This document shows, one piece after another, positions 17,205 to 26,250 of a stretch of 33,843 bases of DNA. The notes below the pieces were generated by a model. The model had not been told where the DNA came from and searched no databases. It was given only the letters and a program-made list of their open reading frames with translations. The DNA is from Betaproteobacteria bacterium. GTDB taxonomy: Bacteria > Pseudomonadota > Gammaproteobacteria > Burkholderiales > SG8-39. Position 1 is the stretch's first letter, and each line of letters opens with the position of its first letter. The stretch spans positions 1-33,843 of the forward strand of contig VGIA01000019.1 of NCBI GenBank assembly GCA_016868105.1, written 5' to 3'. The translations under genes and the position numbers were made by a program.

Positions 17205-18751
17205 TCGAGGCCGATTACATCGTCGTCGGCGCGGGGTCGGCGGGCTGCGTGCTCGCGCACCGGCTCTCCGCCGACGGCCGCCACCGCGTCCTGCTGCTGG
17301 AAGCGGGCCCGCGCGACCGCTCGCTCTGGATCCACCTGCCGATCGGCTACGGCAAGACCATGTTCCACCCGGTCTACAACTGGGGCTTCCAGACCGACCC
17401 CGAACCGACCATGAACGGGCGGCGCATCTACTGGCCGCGCGGCCGGGGCCTGGGCGGCTCCTCCTCCATCAACGGCCTCATCTACGTGCGCGGCCAGCGC
17501 GAGGATTACGACGCCTGGGCGGCGGCCGGCAACCGCGGCTGGGGCTGGGACGAGGTGCTGCCGTACTTCCGGCGCAGCCTCAGCTCGGTTTCGGACATCG
17601 GCGCGAAGCACGAGCTGATCGAAGCCATCATCGCCGGCGCCGGCGAGCTGGGAATCCGCCGCAGGCCCGACTTCAACGGCGGTGACCAGGAAGGCGTCGG
17701 CTACTACCAGCTGTTCACCAAGGCTGGCTGGCGCTCGAGCAGCGCCACCGCGTACCTCAGGCCGGCCGAGGGCCGGCCAAACCTGCAGGTCGAGACCGGA
17801 GCGCAGGCGACGCGCATCCTCTTTGAAGGTGCGCGCGCGGTCGCGGTGCAGTACCGCAAGGGCGGCGCGATGCGCGAGGCCAGGGCCGCCCGCGAGGTCA
17901 TCCTCAGCGCCGGCGCGCTGCAGAGCCCGCAGCTGCTGCAACTCTCGGGCGTGGGGCCGGGCGCGCTGCTGCACAGCTTCGGCCTGCCCGTGCTCAAGGA
18001 CCTGCCGGGCGTGGGCGAGAACCTGCAGGACCATTTGCAGTTGCGCGTCATGTACCTGTGCACGCGCCCGATCACCACCAACGACGACCTTGCCAGCTGG
18101 TGGCGCAGCCTGAAGATCGGCCTGCAATGGGTCCTCACCCGCAGCGGGCCGCTCGCGATCGGCATCAACCAGGGCGGGCTGTTCACGCGCGCGTTGCCGG
18201 AGTCCAGGACGCCGGACGTGCAGTTCCATTTCGCCACGCTCTCGGCCGAGCTCGCGGGCGCGAAGCCGCACCCCTGGCCGGGCTTCACGATGTCGGTCTG
18301 CCAGCTGCGCCCCGAATCGCGCGGCACCGTGCGCATCCGCTCCGCCGACCCCTTGGAGCCGCCCTCGATGCAGCCGAACTACCTTTCGGCGGAGCTTGAC
18401 CGGCGCTGCGCGGTGGCGGGCGTGCGCCTGGCGCGCTCGCTGGCCTCGACCGCGGCCCTGCGGCCCTACGTCGCGGAGGAGTATCGGCCCGGCGCGCAGG
18501 CAACAACCGACGAGGAGCTCCTGGAGTTCGCGCGCGATCACGGCGCGACCATCTTCCACCCCTCAGGCACCTGCAAGATGGGCAGCGACCCGATGGCAGT
18601 GGTCGACGATCGCCTGCGCGTGCACGGCCTGCAGGCCCTGCGGGTGGTCGACTGCTCGATCATGCCGGCGCTGGTTTCCGGCAACACCCACGCGCCGGTG
18701 GTGATGATCGCCGAGAAGGCATCGGATCTGATCCTGGAGGACGCCCGCTAG
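17201..18751 (+). CDS. GMC-family FAD oxidoreductase / choline-dehydrogenase-like alcohol dehydrogenase (isethionate dehydrogenase IseJ candidate)
   Basis: FAD motif DYIVVGAGSAGCVLAHRLS; GRGLGGSSSINGLIYVRGQREDYDAWA; C-terminal HPSGTCKMG...VVDCSIMPALVSGNTHAPVVMIAEKASDLI. 4-bp overlap (ATGA) with lacI. Confidence 0.92.
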   Translation: MIEADYIVVGAGSAGCVLAHRLSADGRHRVLLLEAGPRDRSLWIHLPIGYGKTMFHPVYNWGFQTDPEPTMNGRRIYWPRGRGLGGSSSINGLIYVRGQREDYDAWAAAGNRGWGWDEVLPYFRRSLSSVSDIGAKHELIEAIIAGAGELGIRRRPDFNGGDQEGVGYYQLFTKAGWRSSSATAYLRPAEGRPNLQVETGAQATRILFEGARAVAVQYRKGGAMREARAAREVILSAGALQSPQLLQLSGVGPGALLHSFGLPVLKDLPGVGENLQDHLQLRVMYLCTRPITTNDDLASWWRSLKIGLQWVLTRSGPLAIGINQGGLFTRALPESRTPDVQFHFATLSAELAGAKPHPWPGFTMSVCQLRPESRGTVRIRSADPLEPPSMQPNYLSAELDRRCAVAGVRLARSLASTAALRPYVAEEYRPGAQATTDEELLEFARDHGATIFHPSGTCKMGSDPMAVVDDRLRVHGLQALRVVDCSIMPALVSGNTHAPVVMIAEKASDLILEDAR

Positions 18752-18763
18752 GAAGAATCCCCG

Positions 18764-19528
18764 CTACTGGGCAAAGGTCGCCGCCAGTTCGCCCGCGGCG
18801 CGCTGCAGCGTGGGGACATGTTCGAGCGCGCGCGGCAGGGGCATGCGCGCCACCGGAGCCTGCATCGCCACCGCGCCGATCGCGCGTCCGTCGCGCCAGA
18901 GCATCGGCACCGCCACGCAGACCAGGCCGGTGATGAACTCCTCGGCATCGGTGCCCACGCGCTCGCGGCGCACGCGCTTGAGGTGCGCCTCGAGCGCGCT
19001 GCGCTCGGCCAAGCTACACGGGGTGTGCCGCTCCAGCCGCAGATGCGCCATCAGCCGCGCGCGCCGCGCGGCGGGCAGCAGCGCGAGCAGCAGCTTGCCG
19101 CTCGCGGTGCAGTGCAGCGGCACCTTGGAGCCGGGCTGGAGATTGACGCGCAGCGGCGAGGGCGTCTCGACGCGGTCAAGGTAGACCACCTGCGCGCCCT
19201 CGAGCATGGTGAGGTTGCAGGTCTCGCCCAGTTCGTCGACCAGCCCCTGCAGGATCGCGCGCCGCGCGCCGCGATGGGTGGAATTCGCCAGCACCCGCAG
19301 CGCGAGCGAGGACAGTCTCGGGCCGATCGTGAATCGCCGGCCTTCCGGCTCGCGGCCCACCAGTTCCGCGCCGGCGAGTTGCCCGAGCAGGCGATGCACC
19401 GTGGGCTTGGGCAGGCGCACGCGCTGCGCGAGGGAGGCGAGCGTGACCGGGCCATCGTTCTGGGCGAGCGCGTCGAGCAGCGCAAAGGCGCGCACGCTGG
19501 CGGCGGCATGGTCGAGTTTGCGGGCCAT
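18764..19528 (-). CDS. IclR-family transcriptional regulator (SauR-like candidate)
   Basis: HTH RAFALLDALAQNDGPVTLASLAQRVRLPKPTVHRLLGQLAGAELV; effector domain LNLQPGSKVPLHCTASGKLLLA-type motif. Divergent from xsc. Confidence 0.92.
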   Translation of the reverse strand: MARKLDHAAASVRAFALLDALAQNDGPVTLASLAQRVRLPKPTVHRLLGQLAGAELVGREPEGRRFTIGPRLSSLALRVLANSTHRGARRAILQGLVDELGETCNLTMLEGAQVVYLDRVETPSPLRVNLQPGSKVPLHCTASGKLLLALLPAARRARLMAHLRLERHTPCSLAERSALEAHLKRVRRERVGTDAEEFITGLVCVAVPMLWRDGRAIGAVAMQAPVARMPLPRALEHVPTLQRAAGELAATFAQ

Positions 19529-19546
19529 GAAATCGCCAAGTTATCA

Positions 19547-19574
19547 GAAAATGGAACGAATCCGGCACATTTTC
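19547..19574. promoter_or_regulatory. Inverted repeat in the iclR/xsc divergent intergenic region, candidate IclR operator
   Basis: GAAAATG-(14 nt)-CATTTTC, a perfect 7-bp inverted repeat in the 111-bp intergenic region. Confidence 0.4.
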
Positions 19575-19639
19575 GCACTCCGCCTTGTCCCCGCGAGGGC
19601 GCTGTGGAAGACTTCTCTCCTCGTTCAGGAGGAAACCCC

Positions 19640-21430
19640 ATGGGCAAGACCGAAACAATCCCCGTCCCTGCCGCCGTCATTGGCAAGCAGAAGATGACGC
19701 CCTCGGAAGCCTTCGTCGAGGCGATGGTCGCGCAGGGCGTGCGCAACGTGTTCGGCATCGTCGGCTCGGCCTACATGGACGCGCTGGACCTCTTCCCCGC
19801 CGCAGGCATCCGCTTCATCCCCACGGTGCACGAGCAGGGCTCGGCGCACATGGCCGACGGCTACTACCGCGTCACGGGCAAGCACGGCGTGTGCATCGGG
19901 CAGAACGGCCCGGGGATCACGAATTTCGTCACCGCGATCGCGGCGGCGTACTGGGCGCACAGCGCCGTGGTCGCGATCACGCCCGAGACGGGCTCGCTGT
20001 CGATTGGCCTGGGCGGCTTCCAGGAGACCGACCAGCTGCCGATCTTCTCCAAGATCACCAAGTTCCAGGCGCACGTGAACAACCCGGCGCGCATGGCGGA
20101 AATGACCGCGCGCGCCTTCGACCGTGCCATCCTCGAGATGGGCCCGACGCAGCTCAACATCCCGCGCGACTTCTTCTACGGCGAGATCGAGTGCGAGATT
20201 GCGCAGCCGATCCGCGTCGAGCGCGGCGCCGGCGGCGGCGCGAGCCTGGATGCGGCGGCGGCGGTGCTCGCCGGGGCGAAGTTCCCGGTGATCATCGCCG
20301 GCGGCGGCGTGATTGCGGCCAACGGCGTCGGCGCCTGCGTGGCGCTCGCCGAGTTGCTCGATGCGCCCGTCTGCAACTCGTACCTGCACAACGACACGTT
20401 CCCGGCCAGCCACCGCCTGTGGTGCGGCCCGCTCGGCTACCACGGCTCCAAGGCCGCGATGAAGGTGCTGTCCAAGGCCGACGTGGTCGTCGCGCTCGGC
20501 TCGCGCCTCGGGCCCTTCGGCGTGCTGCCGCAGTACGGCTTCGATTACTGGCCGGCGCACGCCAAGCTGATCCAGATCGACGCCGATGCCAAGGTGCTGG
20601 GCCTGGTGAAGAAGACCTCGGTCACGGTGAATGGCGATGCGCGCGAAGCCGCCGAAGCGCTGGTCGCGCGCCTCAGGGGCCGCAGCCTGGCGGGCACGGC
20701 GAGCAAGGCGGAGCGCCTGGGCCTTGTCAAGGCCGAGAAGGAGGCCTGGACCAAGGAACTCGCCGGCTGGGACCACGAGAACGACCAATGGAGCCTGGAA
20801 GTCGCCAAGGACTCGAAGTTCATGCACCCGCGCATGATGCTGCGCGAGCTGCAGAAGGCGATGCCCGCCGATGCGATGGTCTCCACCGACATCGGCAACA
20901 TCTGCCAGGTCGCCAACTCCTACCTCACGTTCGACAAGCCGCGCTCGATGTTCGGCGCCATGATGTTCGGCAACTGCGGCTACGCCTTCCCGACCATGAT
21001 CGGCTGCAAGTCGGGCGCGCCCGACCGCACGGCGGTGGCGTACGTGGGCGACGGCGCCTGGGGCATGAGCTTCGGCGAGATCCTCACCTGCGTGCGGGAG
21101 AACATTCCGGTGACTGCCGTGGTGTTCAACAACCAGCAATGGGGCGCCGAGAAGAAGAACCACGTCGACTTCTACCGCAACCGCTTCCTGGGCGTGGACC
21201 TGGAGAACCCGAGCTTCGCCGGCATCGCCAAAGCCATGGGGGCCGAGGGCATCGTGGTGGACAAGGTGTCCGATGTGGGCGATGCTTTCCGGGCGGCCTG
21301 CCAGGCGCAGAAGGAAGGCAAGACCACGATCGTCGAGATGATGTGCACGCGGGAACTCGGCGACCCGTTCCGCCGCGACGCGCTGAGGAAGCCGCGCCGC
21401 ATGCTGGAGAAGTACAAGGCGATGGTCTGA
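19640..21430 (+). CDS. xsc: Sulfoacetaldehyde acetyltransferase (ThDP-dependent)
   Basis: MTPSEAFVEAMVAQGVRNVFGIVGSAYMDALDLFPAAGIRFIPTVHEQGSAHMADGYYRVTGKHGVCIGQNGPGITNFVTAIAAAYWAHSAVVAITPETGS... is characteristic of Xsc. ThDP/Mg region VGDGAWGMSFGEILTCVRENIPVTAVVFNNQQWGAEKKN. RBS AGGAGG. Confidence 0.93.
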   Translation: MGKTETIPVPAAVIGKQKMTPSEAFVEAMVAQGVRNVFGIVGSAYMDALDLFPAAGIRFIPTVHEQGSAHMADGYYRVTGKHGVCIGQNGPGITNFVTAIAAAYWAHSAVVAITPETGSLSIGLGGFQETDQLPIFSKITKFQAHVNNPARMAEMTARAFDRAILEMGPTQLNIPRDFFYGEIECEIAQPIRVERGAGGGASLDAAAAVLAGAKFPVIIAGGGVIAANGVGACVALAELLDAPVCNSYLHNDTFPASHRLWCGPLGYHGSKAAMKVLSKADVVVALGSRLGPFGVLPQYGFDYWPAHAKLIQIDADAKVLGLVKKTSVTVNGDAREAAEALVARLRGRSLAGTASKAERLGLVKAEKEAWTKELAGWDHENDQWSLEVAKDSKFMHPRMMLRELQKAMPADAMVSTDIGNICQVANSYLTFDKPRSMFGAMMFGNCGYAFPTMIGCKSGAPDRTAVAYVGDGAWGMSFGEILTCVRENIPVTAVVFNNQQWGAEKKNHVDFYRNRFLGVDLENPSFAGIAKAMGAEGIVVDKVSDVGDAFRAACQAQKEGKTTIVEMMCTRELGDPFRRDALRKPRRMLEKYKAMV

Positions 21431-21470
21431 TCCCGCGGCAAACGGGCAAACAGGGTCTGAGGAGGCCAAG

Positions 21471-22427
21471 ATGAGGAAGATCGTTTTGTTGGCGGGGCTG
21501 CTGCTGGCAACCCAGGCGGGGGCGCAGGACTGGCCTGTGAAGCCGGTCCGGTTCATCAACCCGTTCCCGGCCGGCGGCGGCACGGACACGTTCGCCCGGC
21601 CGCTGTCGGTGGTGTTGAGCAGGAACCTCGGGCAGCAGTTCATCGTCGAGAACCAGGGCGGTGCGGGCGGCACGGTCGGCGCGGCGAACGCCGCGCGGGC
21701 CGGGGGCGACGGCTACACGTTCCTGATCGGGGCGGTGCACCACACCATCGCGCCGAGCGTGTACCCGAAGCTCAGCTACGACCTCGAGAAGGACTTCGTC
21801 CCCGTCACGCTGCTCGCCACGGTGCCGAACGTGGTGGTGCTGAACTCGAAGACTAACTTCAAGACGGTGAAGGAACTCGAGACGTTCGCGAAGGCGAACC
21901 CGGGGCGGCTGAACTACGGCTCGCCGGGATCGGGCACCTCGCAGCACCTCGCGGCGGAGCTCTTCAAGCTGGGCACCAAGACCTTCATGGTCCATATTCC
22001 CTACCGCGGCCTCGGGCCGGCGATGCAGGACTTCCTCGCCGGCAACTTCGAGGTCATGTTCGACGGGCTGGGGGCGTCGGCGGCGCAGATCAAGGCGGGC
22101 AAGATCCGCGGCATCGGCATGATGGCGCCGAAGCGCCATCCTCAGTTCCCCGACATCCCGACCATGGCCGAGCAGGGCTATCCGGGCATGGAAGTGTCAA
22201 CCTGGTACGCGATGTGGGGCATCCGCGGCACGCCGCAGACGGTCATCGACAAGATGTACGCCGAAGTGTCGAAGGCCCTCAAGGATCCGGCCATCGTCAA
22301 GGTCTGGGAGGTCACCGGCGCCGACTTCGGCGGCCAGCGCCCCGGGGAGTTCGCCAAATACGTGCGCTCCGAGATCGAACGCTGGGCCAGGGTTTCCAAG
22401 GCGGCCAACATCAAGGTGGACAACTGA
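21471..22427 (+). CDS. Bug/TctC-family substrate-binding protein
   Basis: Signal peptide MRKIVLLAGLLLATQAGAQ, DWPVKPVRFINPFPAGGGTDTFARPL...ENQGGAGGTVGAANAAR...HIPYRGLGPAMQDFLAGNFEVMFDG. Confidence 0.94.
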   Translation: MRKIVLLAGLLLATQAGAQDWPVKPVRFINPFPAGGGTDTFARPLSVVLSRNLGQQFIVENQGGAGGTVGAANAARAGGDGYTFLIGAVHHTIAPSVYPKLSYDLEKDFVPVTLLATVPNVVVLNSKTNFKTVKELETFAKANPGRLNYGSPGSGTSQHLAAELFKLGTKTFMVHIPYRGLGPAMQDFLAGNFEVMFDGLGASAAQIKAGKIRGIGMMAPKRHPQFPDIPTMAEQGYPGMEVSTWYAMWGIRGTPQTVIDKMYAEVSKALKDPAIVKVWEVTGADFGGQRPGEFAKYVRSEIERWARVSKAANIKVDN

Positions 22428-22482
22428 CCTGATAGGCGCGGCCCAAACCCCGGTTTCCGAGGCGCGCGACGCGGTCGCTGGG

Positions 22483-23856
22483 TTGGTGCGCCGCGCGCGC
22501 GACGCCCAGCGCGAGTTCGCCCGCTGGCCGCAGGCGCGCGTCGACGAGGCCGCGCTTGCCTGCGGCTGGGCGATCATGAAGCCGCAGAACAACCGCGTGC
22601 TCGCCGAGATGGCGGTGCGCGACTCGGGCCTCGGCAACGTCGAGGACAAGATCCAGAAGAACCATCGCAAGACCCTGGGCCTGCTGCGCGACATCGCCGG
22701 CGTGAGGACGGTCGGCGTGCTCGCCGAGGTCCCGGAAAAGGGCATCACGGAAATCGCGCGGCCGGTCGGCGTGGTCGCCGCCATCACGCCCTCGACCAAC
22801 CCCGGCGCGACGCCCGCCAACCAGATCATCAACGCCATCAAGTGCGGCAACGCGATCATCCTCGCGCCCTCGCCCAAGGGTTCCAGCACCGGCGAGAAGC
22901 TGCTCGAGTTCGTCCACGCCGAGCTTGCAAAGGTGGGCGCGCCCGCCGGCCTGGTACAGATCCTCCCCGCGCCGGTGACCAAGGCGGCGACGCTCGAGCT
23001 GATGCGCCAGGCAGACCTGGTCGCCGCCACCGGATCGCAGGCCAACATCCGCGCGGCGTACTCCAGCGGCAAGCCCGCGATCGGCGTCGGCATGGGCAAC
23101 GTGGTCTCGATCGTGGACGCCAGCGCCGAGCTCGCCGACGCGGCGCGAAAGATCGCGCTCTCCAAGACCTTCGACAACGCCACCAGCTGCTCGTCCGAGA
23201 ACTCGGTTGTGATCCTCGCGCCGGTCTACGACGCGATGCTGGCCGAGTTGGCGAAAGCGGGCGGCGTGATGCTGGGCGACACCGACAAGGCGCGGCTGCA
23301 GAAGCTGATGTTCCGCGACGACAAGCTCGCCCCGGCCGCGACGGCCCAGGCCGCGCCGCGCTTAGCGTCGCTGGCCGGCGTGGAGAACGCCGCGGCCAAG
23401 GCGGCGCGCTTCCTGATGGTGGAGGAATCGGGCGTCGGCCCCGCCTGTCCCTTCTCCGGCGAGAAGCTCTCGCCGGTGCTCGCGGTCTACCGCGCGGCGG
23501 GCTTCGACCAAGCCTTTGCGCTCACCCGCCGGATCTACGATTACCAGGGCCGCGGGCACTCGGTGTCGATCCACACCCGGGACGAGGCGCAGGTGCGCCG
23601 GCTCGGCCTCGAGATGGAGGTCGCCCGGGTGATCGTCAACCAGGCGCATTGCATTGCCACCGGCGGCAGCTTCGACAACGGGCTGCCGTTCTCGCTGTCG
23701 ATGGGCTGCGGCACGTGGGGCGGCAACAGCTTCTCGGACAACATGCACTGGCGCCATTTCCTCAACATCACGCGCATCGCCCGCGTGATCCCCGAGCGCG
23801 TCCCGACCGAGTCCGAGATCTTCGGCAGCTACTTCGCCAAGCACGGCAGGGGCTGA
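22483..23856 (+). CDS. sauS: Acylating aldehyde dehydrogenase, probable sulfoacetaldehyde dehydrogenase (SauS-like)
   Basis: RARDAQREFARWPQARVDEAALACGWAIMKPQNNRVLAEMAVRDSGLGNVEDKIQKNHRKTLGLLRDIAGVRTVGV; ARPVGVVAAITPSTNPGATPANQIINAIKCGNAIILAPSPKGSS; catalytic Cys KTFDNATSCSSENSVV. Start uncertain: no ATG; TTG 22483, GTG 22486 or an upstream site. Confidence 0.8.
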   Translation: MVRRARDAQREFARWPQARVDEAALACGWAIMKPQNNRVLAEMAVRDSGLGNVEDKIQKNHRKTLGLLRDIAGVRTVGVLAEVPEKGITEIARPVGVVAAITPSTNPGATPANQIINAIKCGNAIILAPSPKGSSTGEKLLEFVHAELAKVGAPAGLVQILPAPVTKAATLELMRQADLVAATGSQANIRAAYSSGKPAIGVGMGNVVSIVDASAELADAARKIALSKTFDNATSCSSENSVVILAPVYDAMLAELAKAGGVMLGDTDKARLQKLMFRDDKLAPAATAQAAPRLASLAGVENAAAKAARFLMVEESGVGPACPFSGEKLSPVLAVYRAAGFDQAFALTRRIYDYQGRGHSVSIHTRDEAQVRRLGLEMEVARVIVNQAHCIATGGSFDNGLPFSLSMGCGTWGGNSFSDNMHWRHFLNITRIARVIPERVPTESEIFGSYFAKHGRG

Positions 23857-25334
23857 TGGCGCAGCAGACCCTGCGCGACGTGCTCGCCGGGCATGTTGCG
23901 CGCCAGCCTGACCGGCCCTTCCTGATCGCCCCCGAGAGCGGACGGATCCTGCTCTACCGCGAGATCGACCGCCAGTGGCGCATCCTGGCGCGCTTCCTGG
24001 CAGCCTCAGGCCTTGAGCGCGGCGACAAGGTGGCGCTGTACCTGCACAACGGCTACCAGGCCGCGCTGCTGTTCCTCGCCACCATGGTCGGCGGCTACGT
24101 GATCGCGCCGCTGAACCTGCTCTCGCAGCGCTCGCAGCTGGCTTACGTGCTCGATCACTGCGACTGCAAGGTGCTGTTCACGTCGCGCGAATACGAGAAG
24201 GCCCTGGGGGAGGCGCTCGCCGACGTAAAGCGCCGCATCCGGGTGATCGTCATCGACACCGACTCGCCGGCGCTCTTTCTGGATGAAGAACTGCCGGCGA
24301 AGCAGCTCGAGCCGGTCGCGCCGCAGGATCCGGCGCTCTTGATGTACACCTCGGGCACCACGGGGACGCCCAAGGGCGCACTGCTCACCCACGCCAACCT
24401 GGTGGCGGGCGGCCGCGCCGTGACGGACTGGCACGGCCTCGGGCCCGAAGACCGGTGCCTGTCGTCGCTGCCGATCTACCACATCAACGGCCAGGTGATC
24501 GCCACGGTGACGCCGTTCGTCTCCGGCGGCAGCCTGATCGCGCCGCGCCGCTTCAGCGTGTCGACCTGGTGGGACATGGTCGAGCGCCACGAGGCGACCT
24601 GGATCAACCTGGTGCCGACGATCATCGCCTACCTGCTGAACGCCGCCGAGCCCGGGCGCAAGTACGCCTTCCCGAAGGTGCGCTTCGGCCGCTCGGCCTC
24701 GGCGCCGCTGCCGCCCGAGCAGCACCGCGCCTTCGAGCAGACCTTCGGCGTGTCGGTGACCGAGTGCATGGGCATGACCGAGACCTCGTCGGTGGCATTC
24801 GCCAACCCGCAGGATCCGGCCAGGCGCAAGTACGGCAGCCTCGGGCTGCCTTGCGGCGTCGAGGCGCGCGTGGTGAACGGCGAGCTGCAATTGCGCGGGC
24901 CGAACATCATGACGGGCTACTACAAGGCCCCGGAACTGACCGCGAAGACGTTCGATGCCGAGGGCTGGCTGCTCACGGGCGACCTCGGCCATGCGGACGC
25001 GGACGGATTCTTCTACATCTCAGGCCGCTCCAAGGAGCTGATCATCAAGGGCGGCGAGAACATCGCGCCGCGCGAGATCGACGAGGCCCTGCTGAAGCAT
25101 CCGGCGGTGCTGGAGGCCGCGGCGGTCGGCATCCCGGACAAGAACTACGGCCAGGACATCCTCGCCTGCGTGGTGCTGAAGCAGGGCGCGAGCCTGTCGG
25201 AGGCGGAACTGCGCCAGTTCTGCCTGGGGGAGCTCGGCCGCTACAAGACGCCCCGGGAGTTCCGCATCCTCGCCGAACTGCCCAAGGGGCCCTCGGGAAA
25301 GGTGCAACGGCTCAAGCTGGCCGGCGACGTTTGA
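23856..25334 (+). CDS. sauT: Acyl-CoA ligase, probable sulfoacetate-CoA ligase (SauT-like)
   Basis: LLMYTSGTTGTPKGALLTHANL, GMTETSSVAFANP, GWLLTGDLGHADADGFFYISGRSKELIIKGGENIAPREID, GPSGKVQRLKL. TGATG coupling with the SauS-like gene and xsc context. Confidence 0.78.
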   Translation: MAQQTLRDVLAGHVARQPDRPFLIAPESGRILLYREIDRQWRILARFLAASGLERGDKVALYLHNGYQAALLFLATMVGGYVIAPLNLLSQRSQLAYVLDHCDCKVLFTSREYEKALGEALADVKRRIRVIVIDTDSPALFLDEELPAKQLEPVAPQDPALLMYTSGTTGTPKGALLTHANLVAGGRAVTDWHGLGPEDRCLSSLPIYHINGQVIATVTPFVSGGSLIAPRRFSVSTWWDMVERHEATWINLVPTIIAYLLNAAEPGRKYAFPKVRFGRSASAPLPPEQHRAFEQTFGVSVTECMGMTETSSVAFANPQDPARRKYGSLGLPCGVEARVVNGELQLRGPNIMTGYYKAPELTAKTFDAEGWLLTGDLGHADADGFFYISGRSKELIIKGGENIAPREIDEALLKHPAVLEAAAVGIPDKNYGQDILACVVLKQGASLSEAELRQFCLGELGRYKTPREFRILAELPKGPSGKVQRLKLAGDV

Positions 25335-25440
25335 GGCGGTTCTGGCGTGGGCAGAGCGGATCGTGGGCATCGCGCACGCGCCGATCACGCGGTCTGCCGG
25401 AGAGATTCCCTCCGTAGGCGCAGACAACCCCCACGCCGGC

Positions 25441-26196
25441 TTACCCCATGTGCCAACCGTGACTCACGACGATAGACTGGCCCGTGAGCGCTTTGGTTGG
25501 AAACGCGGCAAGGAAGAGCGCCACCTGGGCGACTTCGTTCACGGTGGTGAACTCGCCATCGACGGTCGTGCGCAACATGACGTCCTTGACGACCGATTCC
25601 TCAGAGATGTTCATCTCTTTCGCGAGTTGAGGAATCTGCCGCTCGATCAGCGGCGTGCGCACAAAGCCCGGGCAGATGAGGTTGGAGCGGATGCCGTGCG
25701 GCGCGCCCTCCTTCGCCACCACGCGGCACAGGCCTGCCAACCCGTGCTTGGCGGCGACGTAGGGGCCTTTCTGCACCGAGGCCTCGAGCGAATGCACCGA
25801 GCCCATGAGGATGATCGAGCCGCCGCGCTTCTGGCGGATCATGTGCCGCAGGCAGGCGCGCGTGGTCAGGAAACCGCCATCGAGATGGATCCCCAGCACC
25901 CGCTTCCAGTTGGCGAAAGACACCTCGGCGATGCTGTCGATGTGCTGCACGCCCGCGTTGCTCACAAGAATGTCGACGCCGCCCAGCTGGCGCACCGCCT
26001 CATCCACGCCCCGCTCCACTTGCCCCTCGTCGGTCACGTCCATGCGCAGGCTGATGGTGTTCTTCGTCCCGGTTCGGGGTTCATTCAAGTCCGCGATGCA
26101 GACCTTCGCCCCCGCCTCGGCGAAGACGCGGGCGATCTCGGCGCCGATGCCGCTCGCTGCGCCGGTGACGATGGCAGATTTCCCGTTGAGCGTCAT
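25441..26196 (-). CDS. SDR-family dehydrogenase, 3-hydroxybutyrate dehydrogenase-like
   Basis: [96 protein letters not shown]. The AGVQH and AKHGL...[10 protein letters not shown] motifs resemble BdhA. Confidence 0.82.
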   Translation of the reverse strand: MTLNGKSAIVTGAASGIGAEIARVFAEAGAKVCIADLNEPRTGTKNTISLRMDVTDEGQVERGVDEAVRQLGGVDILVSNAGVQHIDSIAEVSFANWKRVLGIHLDGGFLTTRACLRHMIRQKRGGSIILMGSVHSLEASVQKGPYVAAKHGLAGLCRVVAKEGAPHGIRSNLICPGFVRTPLIERQIPQLAKEMNISEESVVKDVMLRTTVDGEFTTVNEVAQVALFLAAFPTKALTGQSIVVSHGWHMG

Positions 26197-26250
26197 GGGG
26201 GCTCCTGGGGGAGTAGGAACACGAACGGCGGCGCCATCGCGAGCCAGGTC

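Noticed and set aside
16619-18559. 646-aa minus-strand ORF opposite lacI/GMC
   Set aside because: Mirror frame of well-supported plus-strand genes; composition typical of GC-driven spurious ORFs.
19585-21474. 629-aa plus-strand ORF overlapping xsc in another frame
   Set aside because: Out-of-frame reading of xsc; no motifs.
19625-21673. 682-aa minus-strand ORF opposite xsc
   Set aside because: Xsc is strongly supported on the plus strand; the antisense translation is compositionally biased.
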